Source: UBA8389 sp942493385 (GTDB lineage: Bacteria > Bacteroidota > Bacteroidia > Bacteroidales > UBA1402). From it: a stretch of DNA of 64,000 bases. Below are positions 34,607-43,181 of the stretch, one piece after another. A program made the translations under genes and the position numbers. Location of the stretch: contig OW818699.1 of assembly GCA_942493385.1 (NCBI GenBank), positions 1,674,001-1,738,000 of the forward strand. Reading direction: 5' to 3'. Within the stretch, counting starts at the first letter, position 1; every line of letters begins with the position of its first letter. Under the pieces are notes generated by a model. That model saw only the letters and a program-made list of their open reading frames with translations, ran no database searches and was not told where the DNA came from.

Positions 34607-37308
34607 TCACTTTTTAATTAGATTATTCTGGAATTGAATTTGTCTTGCTTTCTTTTGAATGACGACATCAATTTTTTCGTGTTTCCCGGAAGTCAAATCA
34701 ATGGTGAAATTACTATTTAAAAGTTTATAACCCAAAGGTATTCCATTAGGATATATTTTTATTTGCCATTTGTCTGGTCGTAAGTCATCAAAACGGAACG
34801 TACCTTCCTTGTTAGTATAAATTCGGTAAATATCCTTGCCGTTGCTTGCTTCCACAATGAGCTTTTCAATGGTTTCCTTGACTGGAATGTAGCCCTTTTG
34901 ATTGGCACGTTCATCTTCTTGAACCATTATTCGTCCTGAAATACTGCCCGAAGATGTTAAGGCACATTCAAACAACGTCACTTTGCTGGGTTCTACAAGA
35001 ATCTTGAATGGGCCTGGCGTTTCCGTTATCGTATTCAACCCCATGGAGGAAGCATCGATGTTCATCAGGTACTCTCCTACAGGAATTGCTGGAAACTTGA
35101 AATTGCCATCTTTATCGGTAATGCAAATATTTCCGTTCAGATTCAACAAAAGCCCACCAACCTTTTCCACTCCATGATTGATGATCTTGCCGCTCACACT
35201 CCCAATATTTTTCTTTTTAGCTATGGGCATGTTCAAATTGTGAACATAGCGCAATTGAACGTTGTATTCTTTTTTGTCAAGGGTGTTTTTAACTAGGTTG
35301 TAGTTGGCTGTCAGGTTTATTTCGTTGTTGTCGTTAATTCGTCCGAAAAGGTTCATCGAGAACAAACTTCTGTCTGAGGTATAGTAACGCCACTCATAAT
35401 TACTGTTGTATTGCAGTGATAACGATAGGCGGTCCTTCATATTGGCAATAAATGAACCACCATAATAAAACTGATCAAAACCTGTCACATTTTTTTGCCC
35501 ACCCTGATAGGTGGAGAATGCACTGGCTGAAAAACTTTTATTGAATATGTAGAACATGGTAAAAGTACTGTTGTAGAACAACGACTCATCCACTACTATT
35601 CCGGGTAGATGATTTTGCATTTTTCCAACATCGGCAATCAGTGCCAGGTTGAACGACTTTAATTTGCTTTGAAGGGATATTCTACCACTTGTTTTGTCGT
35701 AATCAAACAAAGGTGTTGGTGATTGGTCTTCTAAGCTAACCATATTGCCTGCCAAGGATAAGGTATTTTGCTGTGAAATTCTATAACTGGCAGTCATATT
35801 GATGTTTTTGCTGTGGGGCATGTTGGCATACAACGTATCCAATGCCATATTGGTGCTGTTTACGTCGTAATTGACCGAAAGTGAAAACTTCTTCAACTGA
35901 ATGGCGGACCCGACATTCATACGAAGGCTGTTGGTAACGAATCCAGGAAAATTGGGTTCTGCAAACAGGTATACCAAATGCGTGCTGAATTTGGGGATAT
36001 TGAGATTTATGGTTGCCTTGTAAGCTTTTGTTAATTTTGAAGTGGCTTGTCCCATTGCCAGTTCTGCTTCCGTGCTGATAATGGAGAAAAGATTGTTGTG
36101 TGCAGAAATCGTATACAATTGCGTGCGATTGTTCAATGTATCCGATTTCGTTAGGAATCCGGCCGACAATCCGTTCCTGGGGTCGAAATTGAACGATGAA
36201 TAGGCCGCTGCCACTTGTTTGATTAGTGGATAATAACGTGGTACATTGTAGTAGGTCCCAATGGTCCATTTGTTCAAACGATACCGCAGTTCAAGCCCAC
36301 GTCCGTTTCTGGAGGACTCTGTCAATTCACTTAATCCGAAATTATAGTCTCCTACAGCTGTAAAAAATTTTGAGGTACGAAATTTGAGATAATACTCATC
36401 ATTCAAGCCAAATAATGGATTACCCGTTCTATCGGGACCGCGCAGGTGAAAATCAACGTTGGTATCCCCTTTTTTCCCAATCGCACCTGTACCCTGAATG
36501 TCGTACATGCTACTTATCATTTGATTGCCCAACCGATTGCTGGCTGCAAAAATTCCAGATATTTTGATAGGAAAGCGTTCGTATTTGTCAAACTTGACCG
36601 CTTCAGATGGAAATATGTCGTACGAAGAATACACTGAAGATTCTGTCTCCGGCTTGTCAACTACTTGCGCTATCAAAATGACCGATTGTTGCGTATGACC
36701 GTCAACTTTTTTTGCCGTTTTCGAATGAAAAGTTGTTACAATACCAGAATCCTTTGGAATGGAGAATTCTTCAATCTTACTTTCGGATCCCCTGAGTGTA
36801 GTCGTCTTTATTTTTACATCCAAATTGGAGAAATTCTGAATGAGATAACTTATGTTCACCTCATCACCTGAAAATATATACGAAGGAGATTTCAATTTTG
36901 TAATTGAAATCTCATATTTTGGCCTTACTTGAATGGGTATGTCAATTTTTCCGAACGGAATGTGACCAGGCAACTCCAACACTTCAACAGACAGATTAAA
37001 GTCACCGGCACGGATACTCTGTGATATTTGTATACCGATAACTTTTTTTAGACTGGAATTCTTTTCGATCTTGATGGATGAATAATCCGCAATCAACTTG
37101 CCGTTCACTTCGTTGTTGCTAAACTTGATTTGAGCTTCTTTATCTTCGTTCGTAGGATTGTTGATCACTACAAGCATGTTGATGGTAGCGCCCGGTTCAA
37201 CTTCTTTTTTTTGTGGTGAAAGTACCTTCAACTCCAGTTTACTATCAATAGCCAGAGCGGAAGAACGTAATACTATTAAAAAAAAACAATTGAAACGATT
37301 CGAAACAT
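34607..37308 (-). CDS. Outer-membrane usher-like beta-barrel protein; start out of frame at an A9 tract
   Basis: About 900 residues. The N-terminal part has two Ig-like domains (NPTNEDKEAQIKFSN; SPSYIFSGDEVNISYLIQNFS). A long region of alternating strands follows (e.g. FHLRGPDRTGNPLFGLNDEY, LELRYRLNKWTIGTYYNV), as in an outer-membrane barrel. Two carboxypeptidase-regulatory-like domains lie near the C-terminus (GSVSGKIINHG, TDKDGNFKFPAIPVGEYLMNID). This arrangement recalls CS1/alpha-type fimbrial ushers. The main frame has no ATG; its first usual start codon, TTG 37231, lacks a signal peptide. An ATG at 37308 encodes a signal peptide (MFRIVSIVFF, continuing LIVLRSSALA) but needs one extra base in the A9 tract (37278-37286) to enter the main frame. 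Confidence 0.65.
37278..37286. repeat. Homopolymer A9 tract inside the usher signal-peptide codons
   Basis: Nine consecutive A on the plus strand (T9 in the coding direction). With nine, the ATG at 37308 reads ten codons and hits TAA. With ten (or seven), it reads straight into the usher frame. Such tracts are typical sites of slipped-strand mispairing, and also of sequencing error. Confidence 0.7.
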
Positions 37309-37339
37309 CTATCAGGTTTTTGACAATCTGCGCCTCACC

Positions 37340-38140
37340 CTAAAAATAAAGTGTATATTCCAATCCAAATACATCATCATCCGCACCAGCGGCAACGATC
37401 ATGGCCGTATATGTTTTTTTGGATGGAACACCCTCTAAGTCCAACTTGAATCGGGCTGAAGTGGTTGGATATAAACCACGTTTGGGTGCTGTAATTTTTT
37501 TAACCAAAATGCCGTCTTGATCATATAGTTCAATGCTGACTTCAGGAGCGATGTAGTGTTGACCTTCGTTCAACAAGTCGATGGCTAGGTAAAGTTTCTT
37601 GCCTTCTTCGGCTTTTATAAGGGTAGGATCCATGAACTTGAGTTTTCCTGTACCCCTATTGTTGATTTCATTGACTACTTGAACCGCATATCTTGTTGCA
37701 GTCCGAATACTTAAGTCACCCTTCTGATTCGGGTCAATAGGATCAACACCTTCAACCATGATGACGCTCCAGTAAGAGCCAATGATGGAGTCGCCTTTTG
37801 GAACTGTTATTTCATATTCAACATTACGTGATTCCTTGCTTTTTAAGACGACAGTTCTTGGACTATATTGTATCCAACTGGCATTGGATCGTTTTTGTCC
37901 ACCAGGTTCATCGTAAAAGGTTTGTTCTTGAAAGTTGAATAGGAAATCTGTTTGGTAGATTCTAACTTCCTGATCGGCGGCATCATTATTTTGAATCTTA
38001 ATTTGTCCCTTGACAACATCACCGGGATTGGTATTGTATACTTGCTTTAAACTTCCAATAACTTCGACGGATGCCATTAAACCTACGGGAAGTAAAAATA
38101 AGTAGCAAATAAACAGGATAAGCTTTTTGTTTAGCATCAT
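37340..38140 (-). CDS. Periplasmic chaperone-like protein (two Ig-like domains)
   Basis: A 266-residue exported protein with a signal peptide (1-23, ending GLMA). The first domain (about 25-150) has NPGDVVKGQIKIQNND, VRIYQTDFLF, SWIQYSPRTVVLKSKESRNVEYEITVP and GSYWSVIMVE. This resembles PapD-like chaperones and DUF916-type proteins. A second Ig-like domain follows (LYLAIDLLNEGQHYIAPEVSIELYDQDG). It lies directly upstream of the usher-like gene, in the same frame with only the stop codon between them, so together they look like a chaperone/usher pair. Confidence 0.65.
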   Translation of the reverse strand: MMLNKKLILFICYLFLLPVGLMASVEVIGSLKQVYNTNPGDVVKGQIKIQNNDAADQEVRIYQTDFLFNFQEQTFYDEPGGQKRSNASWIQYSPRTVVLKSKESRNVEYEITVPKGDSIIGSYWSVIMVEGVDPIDPNQKGDLSIRTATRYAVQVVNEINNRGTGKLKFMDPTLIKAEEGKKLYLAIDLLNEGQHYIAPEVSIELYDQDGILVKKITAPKRGLYPTTSARFKLDLEGVPSKKTYTAMIVAAGADDDVFGLEYTLYF

Positions 38141-38200
38141 GGTTCTGATTTAAAGCATTAAGAATAAGTTAAAATGAGCTGGAAAACGTATCAAACACCG

Positions 38201-38208
38201 CAAATGTA
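38201..38208 (-). promoter_or_regulatory. -7 promoter element of the chaperone-usher genes
   Basis: The minus strand reads TACATTTG, an exact TAnnTTTG match about 60 bp upstream of the chaperone start. It separates chaperone-usher-minor subunit from the major subunit genes. An A10 run lies just beyond, near 38265. Confidence 0.5.
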
Positions 38209-38322
38209 TTCGTAGTTTCTTAAAAAACCTAATTTAACTTATTAAAATATACTTTTAGAACTAAAAAAAAAACTACTAAACCCTTTTGAACAGCTATTTT
38301 CAGTTTGTAAAGCGTAGAAATC

Positions 38323-38901
38323 CTATTGAACTGCCGTCAATGTAAAAGTGACAACAATTTGTGCACCAGTGGTGGCTCGTAGTGTTCCATACGTGGCTGG
38401 ATTGACATCCAACGCATAACTGAACTTCAATGGGTATCCGTCTGCTGCTCCCTTACCTGAATAACAGGATGCGATATTGGTAATAATCGGCCTGTCTGTA
38501 CCATCCAAAGTTGTCGGAGCAATAAAGACTCCTGTTTCACCTGCAAAATTGGAGTTTGGTTGTAAAACCGAAAGTTCAAGATGGGTGCCTGGAGGTACGG
38601 TTCCTGCTGTAATCTTTGCCGAAAGTGTTCGAGTCATTGAAGAGGAGATCACAGAAGACATCAAGAGTCTGGCTGTAGAGTCAGATGCGCTTACTTCAAC
38701 GGAAAGCCCGGCATCTTGCTGGTTTAATTGCAAATTGATGAGGTCGGCACTTGTTTTTACCAACGAGACTTCCGTAATTCCCAGCGTAATGGTCGTAGAC
38801 GAAGAATTGGTTGCGCTCGTAGAACCCTCCTGGGCGAAAACTCTATAACTGTTTAACAACAGTGCGCAAAATATTCCAATGATCGATAGCTTTTTATACA
38901 T
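38323..38901 (-). CDS. Fibre subunit-like secreted protein (paralogue 6)
   Basis: A 192-residue exported protein with signal peptide (1-23, ending RVFA). The mature part is beta-rich. It carries the cluster signature as SCYSGKGAADGYPLKFSYALD (about 145-165) and ends with a strand IVVTFTLTAV. An N-terminal alternating stretch (TTITLGITEVSLVKT) could act as a donor strand. The start overlaps the stop of the preceding subunit gene by 8 bp, showing tight coupling. Family unknown. Confidence 0.6.
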   Translation of the reverse strand: MYKKLSIIGIFCALLLNSYRVFAQEGSTSATNSSSTTITLGITEVSLVKTSADLINLQLNQQDAGLSVEVSASDSTARLLMSSVISSSMTRTLSAKITAGTVPPGTHLELSVLQPNSNFAGETGVFIAPTTLDGTDRPIITNIASCYSGKGAADGYPLKFSYALDVNPATYGTLRATTGAQIVVTFTLTAVQ

Positions 38902-39457
38902 TGGTATCGGATGCTACAGTGGAAATGGTATAAGTAACAATAATAGTTGCACTTCTAAGGATTGGCGCGTTTGGGATGGCCTTGTAAACGTATCGGATAA
39001 CATAACCGTCATCCTCCGTTTTTCCCGACCAACAGGTTCCAATTCCTTCTGCAAGAGTTACTTCCGTTTCGTTCGAAAGTAGTTTTTCGCCCGTAAGAGA
39101 ACCTCGATTTTCTGGATAAACAAAATTACCGTTAGGTTCCTTCAATTCTACATGAAGTGTAGTGCCAACCAATGCCTCCGAAATTTTGGCGGTGATGGCT
39201 CTCGTTTCGCCGTTATTTACAAGTGACGAAATCCTTAATCGAGACTTGTCATTCTCGGCAGCTTGTTGAATCGCATCACCAGCCTCAACAGCACCCGCCA
39301 ATATCAACTTGACGGGTGGCCCTGCTACAGCCAGTAAAGCAGACCCAGCTACTTGGAGGTCAATGGATTGTGTAACAACCCTTGTGTCCTGAGCATAGAC
39401 TGATAAGGGCATCAGCAATAAGGAAAGACCTATAAAATATACAAATACCCTTTTCAT
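38894..39457 (-). CDS. Fibre subunit-like secreted protein (paralogue 5)
   Basis: About 187 residues from the ATG at 39457, which begins the signal peptide MKRVFVYFIGLSLLLMPLSVYA; an ATG seven codons upstream is possible. Mature protein: VTQSIDLQVAGSALLAVAGPP (possible donor strand), DKSRLRISSLVNNGETRAITAKI, the signature TCWSGKTEDDGYVIRYVYK, and a final strand ATIIVTYTISTV. It shares the LRISSLV..G.TR.I core with paralogues 3 and 4. Confidence 0.6.
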   Translation of the reverse strand: MKRVFVYFIGLSLLLMPLSVYAQDTRVVTQSIDLQVAGSALLAVAGPPVKLILAGAVEAGDAIQQAAENDKSRLRISSLVNNGETRAITAKISEALVGTTLHVELKEPNGNFVYPENRGSLTGEKLLSNETEVTLAEGIGTCWSGKTEDDGYVIRYVYKAIPNAPILRSATIIVTYTISTVASDTNV

Positions 39458-39534
39458 AGTCGATATCATATCATACAATGTCTCTCAAACCTTAAAAGGT
39501 TCTAAAGACATTTGAAAAAAAATTAACAACGAAA

Positions 39535-40131
39535 TTATACCGCTGCTGTGATCGTGTATGTAATGACTATGTTTTGACTTTGCATGAAGGTCGCATCGGC
39601 TTTTTTGGCATATCTATATGTTACAGTATAACCATCATTGTCACCCATGCCCGACCAGCAAGTTGTTATGTCAGAAACTATCGTCTTGCTCGAACCATCT
39701 GTCAATTCTTGTTCTGTAGCAGGTGTACCACCATTGGCTACTGCTGGAAGAAAACTTTCTGGTTTGGTGAGTGAAACGAAAAATTGGGTACCTGTATTTG
39801 TGATTGCAGGGGAAATGCTTGCAGTAATAGTCCTCGTTTTTCCACTCTCAACCAGGGAAGATATCCTAAGTCTCGTGTCCGAATTGCTGGCCTGATCCAT
39901 GACGGCCGCACCAGCTTGTGTTGCTCCGGACAAGGACATCGAAACAGCTGTGGAAGTACCAGCATTAATGTTTGTATTGAAAACAGCCAACAATGCGGAG
40001 CCATTTACTTGAAGGGCGATGTTCTGTGAGACATCAGCGCCGGAATTCCCTGGGTTTTGTGCCGTCGCGATCATAGGCAAAGTAGTGCCGATAAGTAAAG
40101 CGATGCATTTTAATAACGATGTTTTTTTCAT
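39535..40131 (-). CDS. Fibre subunit-like secreted protein (paralogue 4)
   Basis: A 198-residue exported protein with a signal peptide ending TLPMIATAQ. It is closely similar along its whole length to the next gene (same 198-residue length; shared GTSTAVSMSL, GATQAGAA, DTRLRISSLVESGKTRTITA, EQELTDG and QNIVITYTITA). The signature reads TCWSGMGDNDGYTVTYRYAKK. The pair arose by tandem duplication and has diverged, so it is not an assembly artefact. Probably a major structural subunit. Confidence 0.65.
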   Translation of the reverse strand: MKKTSLLKCIALLIGTTLPMIATAQNPGNSGADVSQNIALQVNGSALLAVFNTNINAGTSTAVSMSLSGATQAGAAVMDQASNSDTRLRISSLVESGKTRTITASISPAITNTGTQFFVSLTKPESFLPAVANGGTPATEQELTDGSSKTIVSDITTCWSGMGDNDGYTVTYRYAKKADATFMQSQNIVITYTITAAV

Positions 40132-40216
40132 TTTATTGAATGTTTTAGCTTTTGGATGTTTCTCAGTTTATATCAACGACTTTGTAATGAGCAAAAGATA
40201 AGCCGAGACTTCCAAA

Positions 40217-40813
40217 TTATACTTCGGCAGTAATTGTATAGGTGATGACGATGTTCTGACTTTGTAGGAAAGTAGCATCAACTTTCTTGGCATAACGGTA
40301 AGTGACAACGTAACCATCCGTTGCACCTGTACCTGACCAGCAGGTTGTAATGGCAGAAACGACAGTCTTGGTTGTTCCGTCAGTCAGTTCTTGTTCAGCT
40401 GCAGCAGTTCCACCATTGGCAGCAACAGGTTGAAAGGTTCCGGGTCTTGTCAGTGCAACAAAAAACTGTGTTCCAGAAGTTGTAATTGCTGGAGCGATGG
40501 CTGCAGTAATGGTTCTGGTCTTGCCGCTTTCAACAAGTGACGAAATTCTAAGTCTGGTGTCAGCGTTTGTGGTTTGATCCAAAATGGCCGCACCAGCTTG
40601 TGTGGCACCGGTCAATGACATGGAAACAGCCGTAGAAGTTCCTGCATCGGCATTGGTGTTTACAACCGCCAATAGAGCAGACCCGTCTACTTTAAGTGTA
40701 ATATCCTGTGTAACAGTTGCAGCAGATCCGCCGGGATTTTGAGCGGAAGCGAAGAGGGGCATGGCTAAACAAGTCAATAATGCGATGCTTTTGACCAATG
40801 AAGACTTTTTCAT
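40217..40813 (-). CDS. Fibre subunit-like secreted protein (paralogue 3)
   Basis: A 198-residue exported protein with signal peptide (1-24, ending LFASA). Mature N-terminus VTQDITLKVDGSALLAVV alternates polar and non-polar residues. The signature is TCWSGTGATDGYVVTYRYAKK and the last strand QNIVITYTITAEV. It is the first gene behind the strongest promoter of the cluster (40865-40872), with a dyad just upstream, so it is a good candidate for the major subunit. Confidence 0.65.
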   Translation of the reverse strand: MKKSSLVKSIALLTCLAMPLFASAQNPGGSAATVTQDITLKVDGSALLAVVNTNADAGTSTAVSMSLTGATQAGAAILDQTTNADTRLRISSLVESGKTRTITAAIAPAITTSGTQFFVALTRPGTFQPVAANGGTAAAEQELTDGTTKTVVSAITTCWSGTGATDGYVVTYRYAKKVDATFLQSQNIVITYTITAEV

Positions 40814-40864
40814 AATTTTTGTGTATTAAAATGATTGAAATTTGAGTTGCTATTTTATGGTTTA

Positions 40865-40872
40865 CAAAGATA
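40865..40872 (-). promoter_or_regulatory. -7 promoter element of the major subunit genes
   Basis: The minus strand reads TATCTTTG, an exact TAnnTTTG match about 52 bp upstream of the paralogue 3 start. No good -33 TTTG is visible, which suggests dependence on an activator. Confidence 0.6.
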
Positions 40873-40886
40873 GGTCAGAAAAACAG

Positions 40887-40913
40887 TTATGTACACTAGG
40901 TTTCCGTACATAA
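40887..40913. promoter_or_regulatory. Dyad symmetry upstream of the subunit promoter
   Basis: TTATGTAC (40887-40894) and GTACATAA (40906-40913) are perfect 8-bp inverted arms separated by 11 bp. They begin 14 bp upstream of the -7 box, over the -33 region. A dimeric activator such as the LuxR-type regulator at 42271 could bind here. The rest of the 312-bp gap (40814-41125) shows no gene. Confidence 0.5.
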
Positions 40914-41125
40914 AAGATACGAAGTACCATTCTTTAAGGATACAAAGAGGAAACATGTTCCTAAGCATATCACTAGGCAAACCTAAATCATTTTTAGCAA
41001 TGACAACCATGGTATTTGCCTGATTATACTTCAGGATTACAGATATTTAGTATCAGTAAAATCCTTAGAAAAGACTTCCTCTTTTAAGAAGTTAAAAGTA
41101 GTCAAAAATATTAACAGTCAGATAA

Positions 41126-41698
41126 TCAATTGCTTGTTATCGTGTATGTGACTGTTATCGGTGCATTGGCTATCGCTCTAAGTAGAGCATAGTTCGCTGG
41201 ATCAACACTCCAGTAGTAGGTGAGGTTGAACCCATTTGTTGACGAAGATCCGGTATACCCACTGCCAATGCTGTTTATAAGCGTTGTGTTGATATTCTTG
41301 AGCAAAGTGATCTGGCCCGATGGTGTTCCGCGGTTACCAGAACCTGAAGAAGAGCTAGACGCAGTCAGTTTGAGGAGCGTACCGGCAGGTACAAATCCGC
41401 TAGTGACGGATGCCATGATCCTTCGAGTTTGGTTGGCTGGAGCAATGGATGTTAATTGCAAGTAAGATGCATTATTTGTTTTTGGAGAAGTTGTTTCCCC
41501 TGCAACTGAGGCCAATAAGTTCATACTGATTGTAGTCAAAGGATTAATTCGGATAAGGCTCACATCATTGATGGTTATAGTGAACACATTAGTAGTATAG
41601 ACCTGAGCAGTTGCTTTTCCGTACAAGACCAGTGAAAGAACGATAAACAAAAGATACTTCCACCTATAGGTTGAATTTCGAATGGTGGTGTTATTCAT
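41126..41698 (-). CDS. Fibre subunit-like secreted protein (paralogue 2)
   Basis: A 190-residue exported protein; the signal peptide ends GKATAQ after a polar N-terminal extension (NNTTIRNSTYRWK). The mature part has VFTITINDVSLIRI, ANQTRRIMASVTSGFVPAGTLLKL, the diverged signature SGYTGSSSTNGFNLTYYW (Ser in place of Cys) and a final strand ITVTYTIT. It overlaps the stop codon of the preceding gene by 8 bp. Confidence 0.55.
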   Translation of the reverse strand: MNNTTIRNSTYRWKYLLFIVLSLVLYGKATAQVYTTNVFTITINDVSLIRINPLTTISMNLLASVAGETTSPKTNNASYLQLTSIAPANQTRRIMASVTSGFVPAGTLLKLTASSSSSGSGNRGTPSGQITLLKNINTTLINSIGSGYTGSSSTNGFNLTYYWSVDPANYALLRAIANAPITVTYTITSN

Positions 41699-42260
41699 CT
41701 GAATTGATTGTATAAATTACACGAATACGTAAATTGGCAAGTAGTTCGCTTTGAATGTAATCCGGATCATAGCCCGGTTTGAGTTCCCATGAAAAAGTTA
41801 GCAAGTGCCCTTTGTTATCTCCTTGGCCAGTGTAACAAGATCCAATATCTGTGATGATTGCCTGAGGTGCCGTAGATAAATAGATGGGAATGGCCGGTTT
41901 CCCAACTTGCCCGTAACCGGCACCGATATCTGGTCCGACTTTCAGCTTAATGGCGATTTCAGCAGGTAAGTCGCCTGAAGCAAGGCTTGCACAAATCGTA
42001 TTGGTTGAATTGCTTACGATGACAGAGGAATAATTAATCCAAATCGTATCCACGGTCGATGGCGCTAGTTTCCGATCTTTGCCTTCGCCAGTGAAAAGAG
42101 AGAACTTGAGTTCGGAAGATCCCATGCTCAACTTGGCGCTTGGTGGTATGGCCATTTGGACCGGCAATTTGCCAGTGTTGTCGTTCTCTTGAGCTTGCAG
42201 GCGGAAGTCTGCAACAATCAAAAGCAATGTGAACATAAATACGTTGTACGTCATTCTCAT
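41691..42260 (-). CDS. Fibre subunit-like secreted protein (paralogue 1)
   Basis: About 189 residues from ATG 42260, chosen because it starts the signal peptide MRMTYNVFMFTLLLIVADFRLQA and avoids the overlap an ATG at 42281 would have with the regulator gene. The mature part is beta-rich, with the signature SCYTGQGDNKGHLLTFSWELK and a C-terminal strand LRIRVIYTINS. It is the first gene after the response regulator and the most diverged member, so it may be an adhesin-like or minor subunit. Confidence 0.55.
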   Translation of the reverse strand: MRMTYNVFMFTLLLIVADFRLQAQENDNTGKLPVQMAIPPSAKLSMGSSELKFSLFTGEGKDRKLAPSTVDTIWINYSSVIVSNSTNTICASLASGDLPAEIAIKLKVGPDIGAGYGQVGKPAIPIYLSTAPQAIITDIGSCYTGQGDNKGHLLTFSWELKPGYDPDYIQSELLANLRIRVIYTINSDE

Positions 42261-42270
42261 CTTGCCTCCT

Positions 42271-42903
42271 TTAATATACAATGCCTTGCTTCATAGCATA
42301 CTTGACCAGTTGGGCTAAGTTGTCAAACCCCATTTTGTCAAAGATGTTCTGTTTGTGTGTTCCAACCGTCTTAATGCTGATATAAAGAGATTCGGAAACT
42401 TCACGTACAGATCTACCCTCAGCCAAAAGCCCTAGTATTTGTGTTTCCCGTTTTGTCAAAGTGGCAGATAAATTGGTGTTCCTTCCAAGGTATTCATCGA
42501 TGATAATGCTTTCAACATCCATACCCACTGCCTTTTTTCCATTATTTATTTGCCTGATGCCGTTCAATAAGTGTTCGAAAGTGCAGTTCTTCAAGTAATA
42601 TCCATGAACACCGGCTGTCAACGCTCCTTTAATATGTATTTTTTCAGAATGTGATGTTAATGCAATTATTTTGCAATTTGGGTGCTCCATCAGGATCATC
42701 TGAGTTGTTTCAATGCCCTTCAACCGAGGTAGACATATATCCATGATTACCATATTCGGTCGCTTTTCTTTTACCCTTGAAAGAACTTCAACCTGATCCT
42801 CTGCTTCTCCGATGGCTTCAATATCGTCGGTTTCGCTGAATCTGTAGGCAAGAAGTTCCCTGAACAACTTATTATCATCTGCAAGTAAAACAGATATCTT
42901 CAT
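42271..42903 (-). CDS. LuxR/NarL-type response regulator
   Basis: A 210-residue protein. The receiver domain (1-120) has the acidic pair Asp9-Asp10, phosphoacceptor Asp55 in VIMDICLP, conserved Thr in ALTSHS and Lys in YYLKNC. The LuxR-type helix-turn-helix (about 147-205) reads LTKRETQILGLLAEGRSVREV, then ISIKTVGTHKQNIFDKM. No histidine kinase is adjacent. It is the first gene of the fibre cluster and probably controls it; it is preceded by a -7 box at 42964-42971. Confidence 0.92.
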   Translation of the reverse strand: MKISVLLADDNKLFRELLAYRFSETDDIEAIGEAEDQVEVLSRVKEKRPNMVIMDICLPRLKGIETTQMILMEHPNCKIIALTSHSEKIHIKGALTAGVHGYYLKNCTFEHLLNGIRQINNGKKAVGMDVESIIIDEYLGRNTNLSATLTKRETQILGLLAEGRSVREVSESLYISIKTVGTHKQNIFDKMGFDNLAQLVKYAMKQGIVY

Positions 42904-42963
42904 AGTATGATGGTATGCTTAGTTGCTGAGAGCTTGATTTGGTCTGGAAATCATCCCTTGCAA

Positions 42964-42971
42964 CAAAAATA
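42964..42971 (-). promoter_or_regulatory. -7 promoter element of the response regulator gene
   Basis: The minus strand reads TATTTTTG, an exact TAnnTTTG match about 60 bp upstream of the start codon. Confidence 0.5.
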
Positions 42972-43123
42972 CGTATAAAATAGAACTTGTGGTCATTATT
43001 GCCTAAAAAGTTTGGGTGGATCGAAGTGAATACGGTCGTGTTATCGAACAGTGAGTAGTAGGTTCATTCCAATAAAATGTTGTTAAACATACTTTTCCCC
43101 CACTCATTTTCACTTTCCTTTAC

Positions 43124-43131
43124 TATTTTTG
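43124..43131 (+). promoter_or_regulatory. -7 promoter element of the GntR regulator gene
   Basis: TATTTTTG is an exact TAnnTTTG match, followed directly by the repeat operator at 43134-43161. Confidence 0.6.
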
Positions 43132-43133
43132 TT

Positions 43134-43161
43134 CAGTATAGAACAGCATAGAACAGCATAG
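43134..43161 (+). promoter_or_regulatory. Triple direct-repeat operator candidate before the GntR gene
   Basis: Three 8-mers at a 10-bp period: CAGTATAG (43134-43141), CAGCATAG (43144-43151) and CAGCATAG (43154-43161), each separated by AA. It matches the CAGNAYAG units at fucI, susC and the gene at 62767. Placed between promoter and start codon, it suggests autorepression by the GntR protein. Confidence 0.7.
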
Positions 43162-43181
43162 CTCAAAAAACAAGTAAGTAT

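Noticed and set aside
39535..40813. Assembly duplication of the subunit gene
   Set aside because: The two copies differ throughout, including in the signal peptides, so they are real diverged paralogues.
40814..41125. Possible small RNA or tRNA in the 312-bp gap
   Set aside because: No tRNA cloverleaf or terminator was seen; only the promoter and dyad near one end are supported.
43134..43161. Short tandem repeats as a CRISPR or satellite
   Set aside because: Units are 8 bp at a 10-bp period, only two or three copies, and always right after a promoter box; an operator explains them better.
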